In this document: piece after piece, positions 7,167 through 15,457 of the stretch | Position numbering within the stretch: the first letter of the stretch is position 1 | How the letters are laid out: every line of letters begins with the position of its first letter | Assembly (NCBI GenBank): GCA_947371645.1 | Contig: CANBQJ010000039.1 | Location: 1 to 22,098, forward strand | DNA length: 22,098 bases | Reading direction: 5' to 3' | DNA from: Burkholderiales bacterium | GTDB taxonomy: Bacteria > Pseudomonadota > Gammaproteobacteria > Burkholderiales > Burkholderiaceae | The notes under the pieces: generated by a model | The model's input: only the letters and a program-made list of their open reading frames with translations | Database searches by the model: none | Told to the model about the DNA's origin: nothing | Program-made: the position numbers and the translations under genes

Positions 7167-7796
7167 TCATTTGGCCAATTTCTGGGCCTGTCGCGTCAGC
7201 ACACGCTCGACGACGTCCACCAGCACCTGGGTCTGTTGCTCGACCTCGATGTTGAGGCGGTCGCCAACCTTGTACTGGGACAGGCCGGTGACGCGGATGG
7301 TCTCCGGGATGAGGTTGACGCGGCAGTAACCGGTGTCGCCATCGGCTTCTGCCAGCGTGAGGCTGCAACCGTTGATCGACAGGAAGCCCCGCGGAAAGAT
7401 GTAGCGGCACCAGGGCTCGCCCACCTTCAACTCGACGTGGGCGCGCGGGCCTTCCAGCACGATGGAACTGATGCGGGCCGTGTCGGACACGTGCCCGTAC
7501 ATGGCGTGGCCGCCGTTTTCGTCGCCCTGGCGCGCTGACCGCTCCAGGTTGACCACTTCGCCCACGCGCCGGTCACCGAGGTTGGTGCGGTCCAGCGTGG
7601 CGTTGATCGCGTCGAAGGCAATCAGGTCACCCTCGATGCTCACGACGCTCAGGCACACGCCGTCCACCGAGACGCTGGCGCCCAGTTGCAGGTCGCGCAG
7701 CAGGGCGTGAGGAAAGCGCAGGGCGATGTGCACGCCGCTGACGGTGGGTGTCAGGGTCACGATGCGACCCACGCCTTGAACGATTCCGGTGTACAT
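7167..7796 (-). CDS. Riboflavin synthase alpha-chain homologue (E. coli RibE/RibC type), divergent
   Basis: A 209-residue protein with the two tandem lumazine-binding barrels of riboflavin synthase, which converts two 6,7-dimethyl-8-ribityllumazine into riboflavin. It aligns along its whole length with E. coli riboflavin synthase: MYTGIVQG start, DGVCLSV, TNLG, GGHAMYGHV, and NLIPETIRVTGL to VDVVERVL. Cys48 and His102 are kept, as is the C-barrel serine (Ser145, equivalent to 146). However, Phe2 is Tyr, the Glu of the KETL-type loop is Ala (NATL), Asp143 is Asn142, and Asp185 aligns with Glu186. This may be a low-activity or ligand-binding paralogue rather than the main enzyme. It stands alone, not in a rib cluster, and no FMN riboswitch is visible upstream. 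A GATAAT at 7838-7843 (minus) is a possible -10. Confidence 0.82.
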   Translation of the reverse strand: MYTGIVQGVGRIVTLTPTVSGVHIALRFPHALLRDLQLGASVSVDGVCLSVVSIEGDLIAFDAINATLDRTNLGDRRVGEVVNLERSARQGDENGGHAMYGHVSDTARISSIVLEGPRAHVELKVGEPWCRYIFPRGFLSINGCSLTLAEADGDTGYCRVNLIPETIRVTGLSQYKVGDRLNIEVEQQTQVLVDVVERVLTRQAQKLAK

Positions 7797-8054
7797 GGTG
7801 TTTGGACGTTGAGGTGCCTGTTTGGGGCAAGGCGCCCATTATCCGATCTCGTCTGTGGCCATGTGGGCAGGGCATGGCGTGACATCCTCCACAGCGTGGG
7901 GTCATTGGGCCCACCATGCCCCTGGTGAAACCCATGACGCTCCCGCCGGGTGCGAGGCCTACACTGGATTTGTCCATCAGGGCCAACGCTGCGCGGCAGT
8001 GGACTGGCACCGTGTCAGCTGGCGCCGCGCACCGATCCCTGGACGGGGGTTGCG
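7797..8054. other. Divergent intergenic region, riboflavin-synthase-like gene / oxidoreductase
   Basis: This 258-bp region must contain both divergent promoters. Candidate -10 boxes are GATAAT (minus strand, 7843-7838) and TACACT (plus, 7960-7965). An open frame continues upstream from the oxidoreductase start through 7950, but it has no family similarity. I saw no riboswitch-like conserved core and no strong inverted repeat. Confidence 0.35.
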
Positions 8055-11000
8055 ATGAACGCACCGCTGCCGGCAGACGCACTCAAGGCCATTTCCAGCT
8101 TGAGCCTGGACGACAAGTACAGCCTGCCTTCAGGCCAGGCTTTCATGAGCGGGGTGCAGGCCCTGGTGCGCCTGCCCTTGCTGCAGCACACCCGCGATCA
8201 CCAGGCGGGGCTGCGCACGGCCGGCTTCATCAGCGGCTACCGGGGTTCACCGCTGGGGGCCTATGACCAGTCCCTGCTTCAGGCGAAGGCCCATCTGCGG
8301 CAGCACCACGTCGTCTTCCAGCCGGGCATCAACGAAGAGCTGGCCGCCACGGCCGTGTGGGGCAGCCAGCAGCTGGGCTTGACGCCGGGCCCTCACAAGG
8401 TCGATGGGGTGTTTGGCATCTGGTATGGCAAAGGGCCCGGGGTGGACCGTTGCGTTGACGTCTTCAAGCACGCCAACATGGCCGGCACCTCGCCACTGGG
8501 CGGCGTGGTGGCCGTGGCCGGTGACGACCACGCCGCCAAGAGCAGCTCGCTGGCCCATCAGAGTGACCACGTCTTCAAGGCCTGCGGTTTCCCCGTCTTC
8601 TTTCCCAGCTCGGTGCAGGAGATCCTGGACCTGGGCCTGCATGCCTTTGCGCTCAGCCGCTATGCCGGCGTTTGGTCGGGCCTGAAGACCATCCAGGAGG
8701 TGGTGGAGTCGTCCACCTCGGTGGACGTGTCGCCGGACCGCGTGAACATCATCCTGCCTGAAGACTTCGACATGCCTGAGGGTGGCTTGCACATCCGCTG
8801 GCCTGACTCGCCGCTGGCACAGGAAGAGCGCCTGATGGCGCACAAGCTCTACGCGGCCCTGGCCTATGTGCGGGCCAACCAGCTCAACCGCACGGTGCTG
8901 GACAGCCCGGATGCGCGCCTGGGCCTGATGGCCAGTGGCAAGGCTTACAACGACCTGCGTCAGGCCCTGCATGACCTGGGGCTGGACGACCAGGCTTGCC
9001 GCCAACTGGGCTTGCGCATCCACAAGGTGGCCGTGGTGTGGCCGCTGGAGCCGCTCACCACGCGGGCCTTTGCTCAAGGCCTGCAAGAGATCCTGGTGGT
9101 GGAAGAAAAGCGGCAGATGATCGAATACCAGCTCAAGGAAGAGCTCTACAACTGGCGCGAAGACGTGCGGCCCCATGTGCTGGGCAAGTTCGATGAACCT
9201 GAAGGCGATGTGAGCGGTGGCGAATGGGCCATGCCCAACCCGTCTTCACGCTGGTTGTTGCGTGCCACGGCCGACCTGAATCCTGCCCTGATCGCCAAAG
9301 CCGTGGCCAGCCGCCTGCAGCACCTGGGCCTGCTGGCGCGCGTGGACGCCGATGTGCGAGCCCGGGTCGCCGATCGCCTGCGCGTGATCGAAGCCAAGGA
9401 GGCCCGACTGGCCTTGAGCGGCACCGATGTCGACCGCCCGCCCTGGTTTTGCAGCGGCTGCCCGCACAACACGTCCACGCGGGTGCCCGAAGGCTCTCGG
9501 GCCACGGCAGGCATCGGTTGCCACTACATGGCGCAGTGGATGGACCGTTCCACCAGCATGGTCACGCAAATGGGCGGCGAGGGCGCCAGCTGGGTGGGCC
9601 AGGCGCCGTTCACGCAAGAGCCGCATGTGTTCGCCAACCTGGGCGATGGCACCTATGCGCATTCCGGTGTGCTGGCCATCCGGCAGGCGGTGGCGGCACG
9701 CGTGAACATCACCTACAAGATCCTCTACAACGACGCCGTGGCCATGACGGGTGGACAGCAGGTGGAGAGCGGCATGTCGGTGGCGGCCATGACCCATGAG
9801 CTGCAAGCAGAGGGGGTGTGCGACATCCGCGTGGTCAGCGATGCGCCCGAGGTGCACCGCAGCAACGCCCGTGCACTGGCCCCGCGCGTGCAGGTGCACC
9901 ACCGTGATGAACTCGATGATGTGCAGCGTGCCCTGCGCCTGGTACCCGGCGTCACGGCCTTGATTTACGAGCAGACCTGCGCCACCGAAAAGCGTCGTCG
10001 CCGCAAGCGCGGCACCATGCCGGCGGCCGAGACACATGTGCTCATCAACGAGGCCGTGTGTGAGGGCTGTGGCGATTGCGCCGTGCAGTCCAACTGCCTG
10101 AGCGTCGAGCCGGTGATGACCGGGCTGGGCCCCAAACGTCGCATCCACCAGAGCAGCTGCAACCAGGACCTGAGTTGCCTCAAGGGGCGATGCCCCAGCC
10201 TGGTCACCGTGGAAGGCGGGCGCTTGCGTGCACCCGCGCCACAAGCCTCTCTGGGCCATGCAGCGGGCACATGGCCCGAACTGCCCTTGCCTCAGCTGCC
10301 CTTGGCCACCGAGGCCTACGGCATCGTGGTGGCTGGCGTGGGTGGCACCGGCGTGATCACCATCGGGCAGTTGCTGGGCATGGCGGCCCATCTGGAGGGC
10401 AAGGCCGTGGTCACACAAGACGCGGCTGGCCTGGCGCAAAAGGGCGGTGCCACCTGGAGCCATGTGCAGATCGCCAACAAGGCCGACCAGTTGCGCACAA
10501 CCAAGGTGGGCACGGCCGAAGCCGATCTGGTGCTGGCTTGCGACGGTGTGGTGGCGGCCTTGCCAGCCACCCTGGCCGTGATGCAGCCGGGCCGCACGCG
10601 GGTGGCCTTGAACAGCCACGCGACCCCCACCGCCCATGCCCTGCATCAGCAAGAAGCGACATCGTCTCACCAGGCCTGCCAGGAGCGTTTGCGCGAGGAA
10701 GTGGGGGCTGAACAGCTGGCCATGCTCGACGCCATCTTGCTGGCCGAGCGGCTGATGGGTGACGCCATCTACGCCAACCCGCTGATGCTGGGCTTTGCCT
10801 GGCAGAGGGGCTGGTTGCCGCTGCAGATGGCGTCCATCCAGGGGGCCATCCACCTCAACCAGGTGCAGGCCGAGCGCAACCTGGAGGCCTTGCAGTGGGG
10901 GCGCCGTGCCGCACACGACCTGGCCGCGGTGATGCGCCTGGTGGTGCCGGGGCAAGCGGTGCGCATGCCCGCTTCACGCCGACCACAAGGCGGTGAGCCT

Positions 11001-11654
11001 GCCGATTTGCAGGCTTTGATGTCGGACCGGCACGACAGGCTGGTGGCCTATCAGGACGCTGCCTATGCGCGGCGTTACACCGAGCGCCTGCAGCACTTGC
11101 GTGAGCAGGTGGGCGTTGACGAAACCGCCCGGCATCTGTGCCACACGGCCGGGGTGCAGCTCTACCGCCTGATGGCCTACAAGGACGAGTACGAAGTGGC
11201 GCGCTTGCTGGGTGAGCCCGCCTTTGCCAGGCAGATTGCGGCGCAGTTTGAAGGCAGCAGTGGCGTGAGCTGGCACCTGGCGCCCAGTTGGTGGGGGCAG
11301 GGCGCCGAAGGCCGGATGCACAAGCGCGCCATGGGCCCGATGTGGCAGTGGCTGATCGCCCGCCTGCCCGCCTGGCGTCGCTGGCGCGGCACCGCACTGG
11401 ACCCGTTTGCCTTCAGCCGAGAGCGCAGATTGGACAGGGAGGTGCTGCGCCGCTTCGAGCAGTTGCTGGATGTGGTGGGCGATCGGTGGCCCCAGCTGGA
11501 CGCGCCCGCCCGGCAAGCCCTGCTCAGTCTGGTGAACCTGGCCGATCAGATCCGGGGGTTTGGTCCGGTGCGCGAGCCAGGCGCTCAGGCCGCATTGAAG
11601 GCCTGGGCCTCACCGGTGCCTGGCCCTCAATGGCCGTCGCAATCCAGACCGTAG
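8055..11654 (+). CDS. Fused indolepyruvate/2-oxoacid:ferredoxin oxidoreductase (IorAB-type)
   Basis: A 1199-residue single-chain enzyme of the indolepyruvate ferredoxin oxidoreductase family, which oxidatively decarboxylates aryl-2-oxoacids from aromatic amino acids to acyl-CoA. In order it has a PYR-type domain (GFISGYRGSPLGAYDQ near 58-71; Glu94/95 region), a thiamine-diphosphate domain (GDG at 530-532, with the downstream YND), a cysteine cluster (Cys669, 672, 675, 681 and later CNQDLSC/GRC) for Fe-S binding, a gamma-subunit domain starting with GVGGTG near 762, and a C-terminal DUF6537-like region (MAYKDEYEVARLL). Archaeal enzymes split these into IorA and IorB; this proteobacterial form is fused. 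Start 8055 has a GGGGGTT ribosome site. The end overlaps the convergent DUF2314 gene by 28 bp. True substrate not determined. Confidence 0.88.
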   Translation: MNAPLPADALKAISSLSLDDKYSLPSGQAFMSGVQALVRLPLLQHTRDHQAGLRTAGFISGYRGSPLGAYDQSLLQAKAHLRQHHVVFQPGINEELAATAVWGSQQLGLTPGPHKVDGVFGIWYGKGPGVDRCVDVFKHANMAGTSPLGGVVAVAGDDHAAKSSSLAHQSDHVFKACGFPVFFPSSVQEILDLGLHAFALSRYAGVWSGLKTIQEVVESSTSVDVSPDRVNIILPEDFDMPEGGLHIRWPDSPLAQEERLMAHKLYAALAYVRANQLNRTVLDSPDARLGLMASGKAYNDLRQALHDLGLDDQACRQLGLRIHKVAVVWPLEPLTTRAFAQGLQEILVVEEKRQMIEYQLKEELYNWREDVRPHVLGKFDEPEGDVSGGEWAMPNPSSRWLLRATADLNPALIAKAVASRLQHLGLLARVDADVRARVADRLRVIEAKEARLALSGTDVDRPPWFCSGCPHNTSTRVPEGSRATAGIGCHYMAQWMDRSTSMVTQMGGEGASWVGQAPFTQEPHVFANLGDGTYAHSGVLAIRQAVAARVNITYKILYNDAVAMTGGQQVESGMSVAAMTHELQAEGVCDIRVVSDAPEVHRSNARALAPRVQVHHRDELDDVQRALRLVPGVTALIYEQTCATEKRRRRKRGTMPAAETHVLINEAVCEGCGDCAVQSNCLSVEPVMTGLGPKRRIHQSSCNQDLSCLKGRCPSLVTVEGGRLRAPAPQASLGHAAGTWPELPLPQLPLATEAYGIVVAGVGGTGVITIGQLLGMAAHLEGKAVVTQDAAGLAQKGGATWSHVQIANKADQLRTTKVGTAEADLVLACDGVVAALPATLAVMQPGRTRVALNSHATPTAHALHQQEATSSHQACQERLREEVGAEQLAMLDAILLAERLMGDAIYANPLMLGFAWQRGWLPLQMASIQGAIHLNQVQAERNLEALQWGRRAAHDLAAVMRLVVPGQAVRMPASRRPQGGEPADLQALMSDRHDRLVAYQDAAYARRYTERLQHLREQVGVDETARHLCHTAGVQLYRLMAYKDEYEVARLLGEPAFARQIAAQFEGSSGVSWHLAPSWWGQGAEGRMHKRAMGPMWQWLIARLPAWRRWRGTALDPFAFSRERRLDREVLRRFEQLLDVVGDRWPQLDAPARQALLSLVNLADQIRGFGPVREPGAQAALKAWASPVPGPQWPSQSRP

Positions 11655-12250
11655 CTGCTCTTGAGCATGGCGCGCTCTTCGGCGGGCGCCTTGCGCAACA
11701 GCACGCAGGTGGTGAAGTGGCCCTTCAGGTGGCCGCTGTGGGTGTCCGAGTACATCCAGTCCACGATGTCATCGCGCGTGAAGCTGATTTTCTGCCCCGT
11801 GACCACTTTCTTGAGCTTGCGGGGGATGTCGTTGACGGTGCCTTCAAAGCCTTTGTCCTTGGCCTCGAAGGGCATCACCCAGATGAATTCGCGCTGCTGG
11901 CCTTCGCGCAACACCACGCGCACCGCCACGTTGTTCACCTGCGCGCCGGGGGCGGACGTGATGTCGAAGAAGTGCGTCAGGCTGGCGCGTGCTTGTTCGG
12001 CGGCCTGGATCATCTCCGGGTCGTCCGGGTTGTAGTCAACCGGCTCGATGCCTTGGGTCTCGGCTTCTGCGCCAGATGCGGTTGAAGCAGCAGGGGCCGG
12101 CGCGGACGCAGGCGCCGCTGGAGCTTTGGCCGGGGCGGCGCCCTTGCTTGCAGCTTTGGCTGCCGTAGGCTTGGCCAGGCATGGCTGCGGCGTGAAGCCA
12201 CAGGCCAGGATGCACAGGGCGGTGAGGGTCAGCAGTGGGCGCAGGGTCAT
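11627..12250 (-). CDS. Exported DUF2314 (YegJ-like) protein
   Basis: A 207-residue protein with an N-terminal signal peptide (about 1-24), a long Ala/Pro/Lys-rich low-complexity linker (about 25-75), and a C-terminal DUF2314 domain (about 90-195) containing the family-type EFIWVMPF, GFEGTVNDIPRKLKKVVTGQKISFTRDDIVDWMY and LKGHFTTCVLLR segments. The biochemical function of DUF2314 is unknown. A cysteine in ILAC (residue 17) could be a lipobox, but the -2 Leu is unusual, so lipidation is uncertain. The start at 12250 is chosen because upstream codons have no family similarity. A TAGACT at 12294-12289 may be its -10. Confidence 0.78.
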   Translation of the reverse strand: MTLRPLLTLTALCILACGFTPQPCLAKPTAAKAASKGAAPAKAPAAPASAPAPAASTASGAEAETQGIEPVDYNPDDPEMIQAAEQARASLTHFFDITSAPGAQVNNVAVRVVLREGQQREFIWVMPFEAKDKGFEGTVNDIPRKLKKVVTGQKISFTRDDIVDWMYSDTHSGHLKGHFTTCVLLRKAPAEERAMLKSSYGLDCDGH

Positions 12251-12376
12251 GGGTCCGCTTTGATGCAGCTGGTGGGTCAGGCGCCGGAAGTCTAGCAAGT
12301 GTGGCGGCCGTGTTGACCCTGGGGAGAATACGGTGCTTCCCTCATCCCCATGGCTCAAAAGCCAGTAAGGTGCCGC

Positions 12377-13351
12377 ATGGTTTCAACATGGATGAGCGGG
12401 CGCAGCGTGCGCGCCCAAGGGCTGACGTTGGCCGCCGCAGGGGCGGTGGCGTTCTCAGGCAAAGCGATCGTCGCCAAGCTGATGTACCGCATGGGCGCCG
12501 ATCCGGTGACCACCGTGGGGCTGCGCATGGCCATGGCCTTCCCGCTGTTCGCTTGGATGGCCTGGTGGTCCGTGCGCAGGCAGGGCCAGGGCGAGGCATT
12601 GGCGGTGCCCATGCCCTGGTGGCGCGTGCTGGGGCTGGGTTTCAGCGGCTATTACCTGGCCAGCACGCTGGATTTCATGGGCCTGCGCTACATCAGCGCC
12701 AGCCTGGAGCGTGCCATCCTCTACCTCAACCCGACCTTGGTGCTGTTGCTGAGCGTGTGCTTTCTGGGCAAGCGCTTGCGCTGGGCGCAACTGGGCGCCT
12801 TGGCGGTGTCATACAGTGGCCTGTTGCTGGTGTGGTGGCACGACTGGCAAAGCGCGTCCTTGCTGGGGGCCGCAGCCGAGGGGCTGAACCCCCGTGCCGC
12901 CATCGCCTTGGGCAGCGCGCTGGTCTTCTTGAGCGCACTGGCCTACGCCATCTACCTCATGGGCAGCGGGCAGCTTGTGCAGCAGCTGGGCAGCTTGCGC
13001 CTGGTGGGCTGGGCGTCTTGCTTCGCCTGCGCCATGTGCCTGGCCCAATGGGCGCTGGTGTACCACTTCACCGATGGGGCCTGGGGGCGGGTGTCGGGCT
13101 TGCCTGCCCAAGCCTGGCTGCTGTCTGCCCTCAACGCCACCTTGTGCACCGTCTTGCCGGTGTGGCTGGTGATGCGTGGTGTGCAGATGGTGGGCGCATC
13201 GGCGGCGTCTCAGGTCGGCATGGTGGGGCCCTTGTCCACCTTGTGGATGGCCGCCATGTTCCTGGGCGAGCCGGTCACCGGTCGGCTTTTACTGGGCACA
13301 GGCGCGGTGTTGGCGGGCATCGTGTGGCTGGGGCGGATGCGGCCTCAGTGA
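12377..13351 (+). CDS. EamA/DMT superfamily transporter
   Basis: A 324-residue inner-membrane protein with about ten hydrophobic helices arranged as two EamA repeats (roughly 10-150 and 175-315), as in drug/metabolite exporters of the RhaT/YdcZ/EamA type. Typical features are the early TLAAAGAVAFSGKAIVAKLMYR helix, the SLERAILYLNPTLVLLLSV helix that closes the first repeat, and the conserved small-residue helix ASAASQVGMVGPLSTLWMAAMFLGE in the second. The transported compound cannot be predicted. Start 12377 was chosen over ATG 12350 because a TAAGG ribosome site lies 6-7 bp upstream. Its stop overlaps that of the convergent ybiB gene by 7 bp. Confidence 0.85.
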   Translation: MVSTWMSGRSVRAQGLTLAAAGAVAFSGKAIVAKLMYRMGADPVTTVGLRMAMAFPLFAWMAWWSVRRQGQGEALAVPMPWWRVLGLGFSGYYLASTLDFMGLRYISASLERAILYLNPTLVLLLSVCFLGKRLRWAQLGALAVSYSGLLLVWWHDWQSASLLGAAAEGLNPRAAIALGSALVFLSALAYAIYLMGSGQLVQQLGSLRLVGWASCFACAMCLAQWALVYHFTDGAWGRVSGLPAQAWLLSALNATLCTVLPVWLVMRGVQMVGASAASQVGMVGPLSTLWMAAMFLGEPVTGRLLLGTGAVLAGIVWLGRMRPQ

Positions 13352-14352
13352 GCGGCCGCCAGCTTGAGGGCGGCCACCAAGGCCTGGGCCTGGCTGGCAA
13401 TGGAGGGCGGCATGCGCCCCTTGTCGCCCAGCACCTGGGCGACGTAGGCAGCGGTCGTGGCGGCGTCGACAGCTGACGGCAGGTCGGGCAAGGTCTGCAG
13501 CACGCCTTCTTGCGGGGCCAATCCCAGTTCGGCTTGTGGCTGGCCCTGGATGAACACCTCGGCCCTGGGCTGACGCCGGGCATCGGCCACTGGCTCGCCT
13601 TCGGTGCCACGCATCAACATGGCGTTGGCGGCCGTGTCACGCAGGAACTGGGTCAGCGAATGGGCGTATTCCGGATGCGTGTGGTTGACCACACGGATGC
13701 GGGGCAGTTGGCTCTGCACCGAGCCTGTGGGCGCGATCACTGCCCAGGGGTCCAGCAGCTTGGCGATGGTGTGGCCCGGGTTGCGCAAGCCCAGTTCCCA
13801 GCGCATGGCCAGCAACTGGTGCAGGCCAGGGTGCAGGTCGCTGATGTCCATGTAGGCGGGCTGGCCCGCGGCCCATGCGGTGGCCAGGGCCAGGTCCGTG
13901 CTGACGACGGGCAGACCGGCCGCCTCGAAGACCTGGCGGCTGGTGACGCGTGTGGGATCACTCCCCAGGCCATGTACCAGGACGCTGCAGCCCGAGCGGG
14001 CCAGAAGCCGGGCGAGCAGGGCGGTCAGGTTGGGCAAGCGGCGTGCGCCGTTGTAGGACGGCAGGATCACGATGCCGACCGGCGCTGTGGCTGACGCCGA
14101 TGCGCTGTGCTGTGCGGCGGCCAGCGCCAGCGGCAAGGGCAGGATGTGGGCATGGGTGGCGGCCCAGAAGCCTTGCAGTTCTTCTGAGGTTTCCCCCTTG
14201 ACGCGCATGGCCACACAAAAGGCGCCAACCTGGGCCGGTGAAGCCTGCCGGGCCAGCACCTGGCCAAACAGGTCTTGCGATTGCGCGGCGTCAAGGGCGC
14301 GCGCGCCGTCTTTGCCTCGGCCTATCTCTTTGATGTAGGGGGCAATGCTCAT
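13345..14352 (-). CDS. ybiB: YbiB-type protein (TrpD2; anthranilate phosphoribosyltransferase fold)
   Basis: A 335-residue protein of the YbiB/TrpD2 family, which has the fold of anthranilate phosphoribosyltransferase but in E. coli YbiB acts as a nucleic-acid-binding protein and does not make tryptophan. The N-terminal helical domain (MSIAPYIKEIGRGKDGARALDAAQSQDLFGQVLAR) matches TrpD-like proteins. The glycine-rich GTGGD pyrophosphate loop of true TrpD is replaced by PSYNGARRLPNLTALLA, as in YbiB. There are no trp genes nearby, which supports this reading. Start 14352 is preferred because the preceding 16 codons have no family similarity. The E. coli member is SOS-regulated; no LexA box was found here. 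Confidence 0.83.
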   Translation of the reverse strand: MSIAPYIKEIGRGKDGARALDAAQSQDLFGQVLARQASPAQVGAFCVAMRVKGETSEELQGFWAATHAHILPLPLALAAAQHSASASATAPVGIVILPSYNGARRLPNLTALLARLLARSGCSVLVHGLGSDPTRVTSRQVFEAAGLPVVSTDLALATAWAAGQPAYMDISDLHPGLHQLLAMRWELGLRNPGHTIAKLLDPWAVIAPTGSVQSQLPRIRVVNHTHPEYAHSLTQFLRDTAANAMLMRGTEGEPVADARRQPRAEVFIQGQPQAELGLAPQEGVLQTLPDLPSAVDAATTAAYVAQVLGDKGRMPPSIASQAQALVAALKLAAAH

Positions 14353-14432
14353 GGGGGCAAAGGCGCTGGAAGGCGCGCGACAAGGGTGACAGGCGCTCAT
14401 CCTAGCGCTGTGGCGCCTCCCCAGCGTTGCGC

Positions 14433-15278
14433 TCAGCTCAAGCGGCTGATCATGGTGGTCACCCGGTCCATGACCTGCAGGATGTTTTCGCTGCTGGCAA
14501 ACACCTCCTTGGCGTGCATGCTGGCGTTGCTGCTTTGCTCCGCCTTGGCCAGCGCGTTGTCAAAAAAGACCCACTGCTGTTGAGCCAGTTCCAGCTCATC
14601 ACGGATGGCCGGCGTCGTCTGTTTCGCTTCGTGCAGGAAGCCCAGTGCGTCGGCGAACTCCTGCCTGGCGGTGTGCAATTCCTTCAGCTGCTCCGGGTTG
14701 GCGGTGCCCCAGGCCTGGCTCAGGTAGTACTTGGCCGCACGCTGCGACAACATGCGCTGCCTGCCGGACACGTTGACCAGTTTGCCCAGCGTCTTGCCTG
14801 AGAACGTTTCGAGCTGAACCGTGCCCAGATGCGCCAGTTTCAGCACCTTGGCGTCCATCGCGATCACGCCCTCCGCCCGTGCGCGATCGGGTTGACCCGT
14901 CAGCAGCATGGCCTTGTAGCTGCTCCAGACCGGCTCCAGCGCACCATATGTGGCCAGGATCTGGGGCGTGGGGGCAAAGCCTTTGAGCTCGTCCAGCTGG
15001 CGGTCGAACAGAGCGATGGACTCTCTCAGGATGCGCTCGGCTCGGCGGTCGTCCACGCCCTGGCCCATGGCCAGCCACGCCTTGGCCATGCGCTGGGACA
15101 GCATGCGTTGCCGCCCCGCGCGGTTGATGGCCTCGTTGATGTTGGGGATCTCGGCGCGAACATCGAGGGTGCTCATCCCACCGGCGAGCGCACACGCGGC
15201 AGACAGCGCCACACGCAGGCAGCGTCGCCTGGATGGCAGCACGGGCGGTGCAAAACGGTCGGTGGTTGGCGTGGCCAT
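14433..15278 (-). CDS. Exported protein with two PilJ-type sensory motifs
   Basis: A 281-residue protein with an arginine-rich signal peptide (about 1-42; SRRRCLR is Tat-like but not canonical) and then two tandem copies of the motif that opens PilJ/NarX-like sensory four-helix domains: INRAGRQRMLSQRMAK near 51-66 and VNVSGRQRMLSQRAAK near 169-184, each followed by long amphipathic helices. PilJ domains normally form the periplasmic sensor of chemoreceptors and NarX-type kinases. Here there is no second membrane helix, HAMP or signalling domain, so the protein should be soluble in the periplasm and may act as a ligand-binding or accessory protein. Start uncertain: 15278 gives the best signal peptide, but 15347 is possible and neither has a strong ribosome site. 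Confidence 0.77.
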   Translation of the reverse strand: MATPTTDRFAPPVLPSRRRCLRVALSAACALAGGMSTLDVRAEIPNINEAINRAGRQRMLSQRMAKAWLAMGQGVDDRRAERILRESIALFDRQLDELKGFAPTPQILATYGALEPVWSSYKAMLLTGQPDRARAEGVIAMDAKVLKLAHLGTVQLETFSGKTLGKLVNVSGRQRMLSQRAAKYYLSQAWGTANPEQLKELHTARQEFADALGFLHEAKQTTPAIRDELELAQQQWVFFDNALAKAEQSSNASMHAKEVFASSENILQVMDRVTTMISRLS

Positions 15279-15457
15279 GGGGGTGGGGGTGTTCACTTGC
15301 TTCCTTTGGGTAAGGTGGTGAGCAAGTTCCAGGCCCGAGGTGCCCATGCACAGCCCGATACAAAGCTGCCTCTCACTGGCGGGCAGGAGGCCTGGGGAAG
15401 GGCAGTCACATCGCGCACAATCACGGCTGTCACGCACCTGTCACCCCCAAGCACCCC

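Noticed and set aside
7797..7950. FMN riboswitch upstream of the riboflavin-synthase-like gene
   Set aside because: None of the conserved RFN core segments is visible on the minus strand of this gap.
9246..10955. 569-codon open frame antisense to the oxidoreductase
   Set aside because: The composition is typical of an antisense shadow and the opposite strand encodes unmistakable TPP and Fe-S motifs.
12350..12376. Upstream ATG for the EamA transporter
   Set aside because: It is in frame, but the purine-rich stretch is too far away; the ATG at 12377 has TAAGG at proper spacing.
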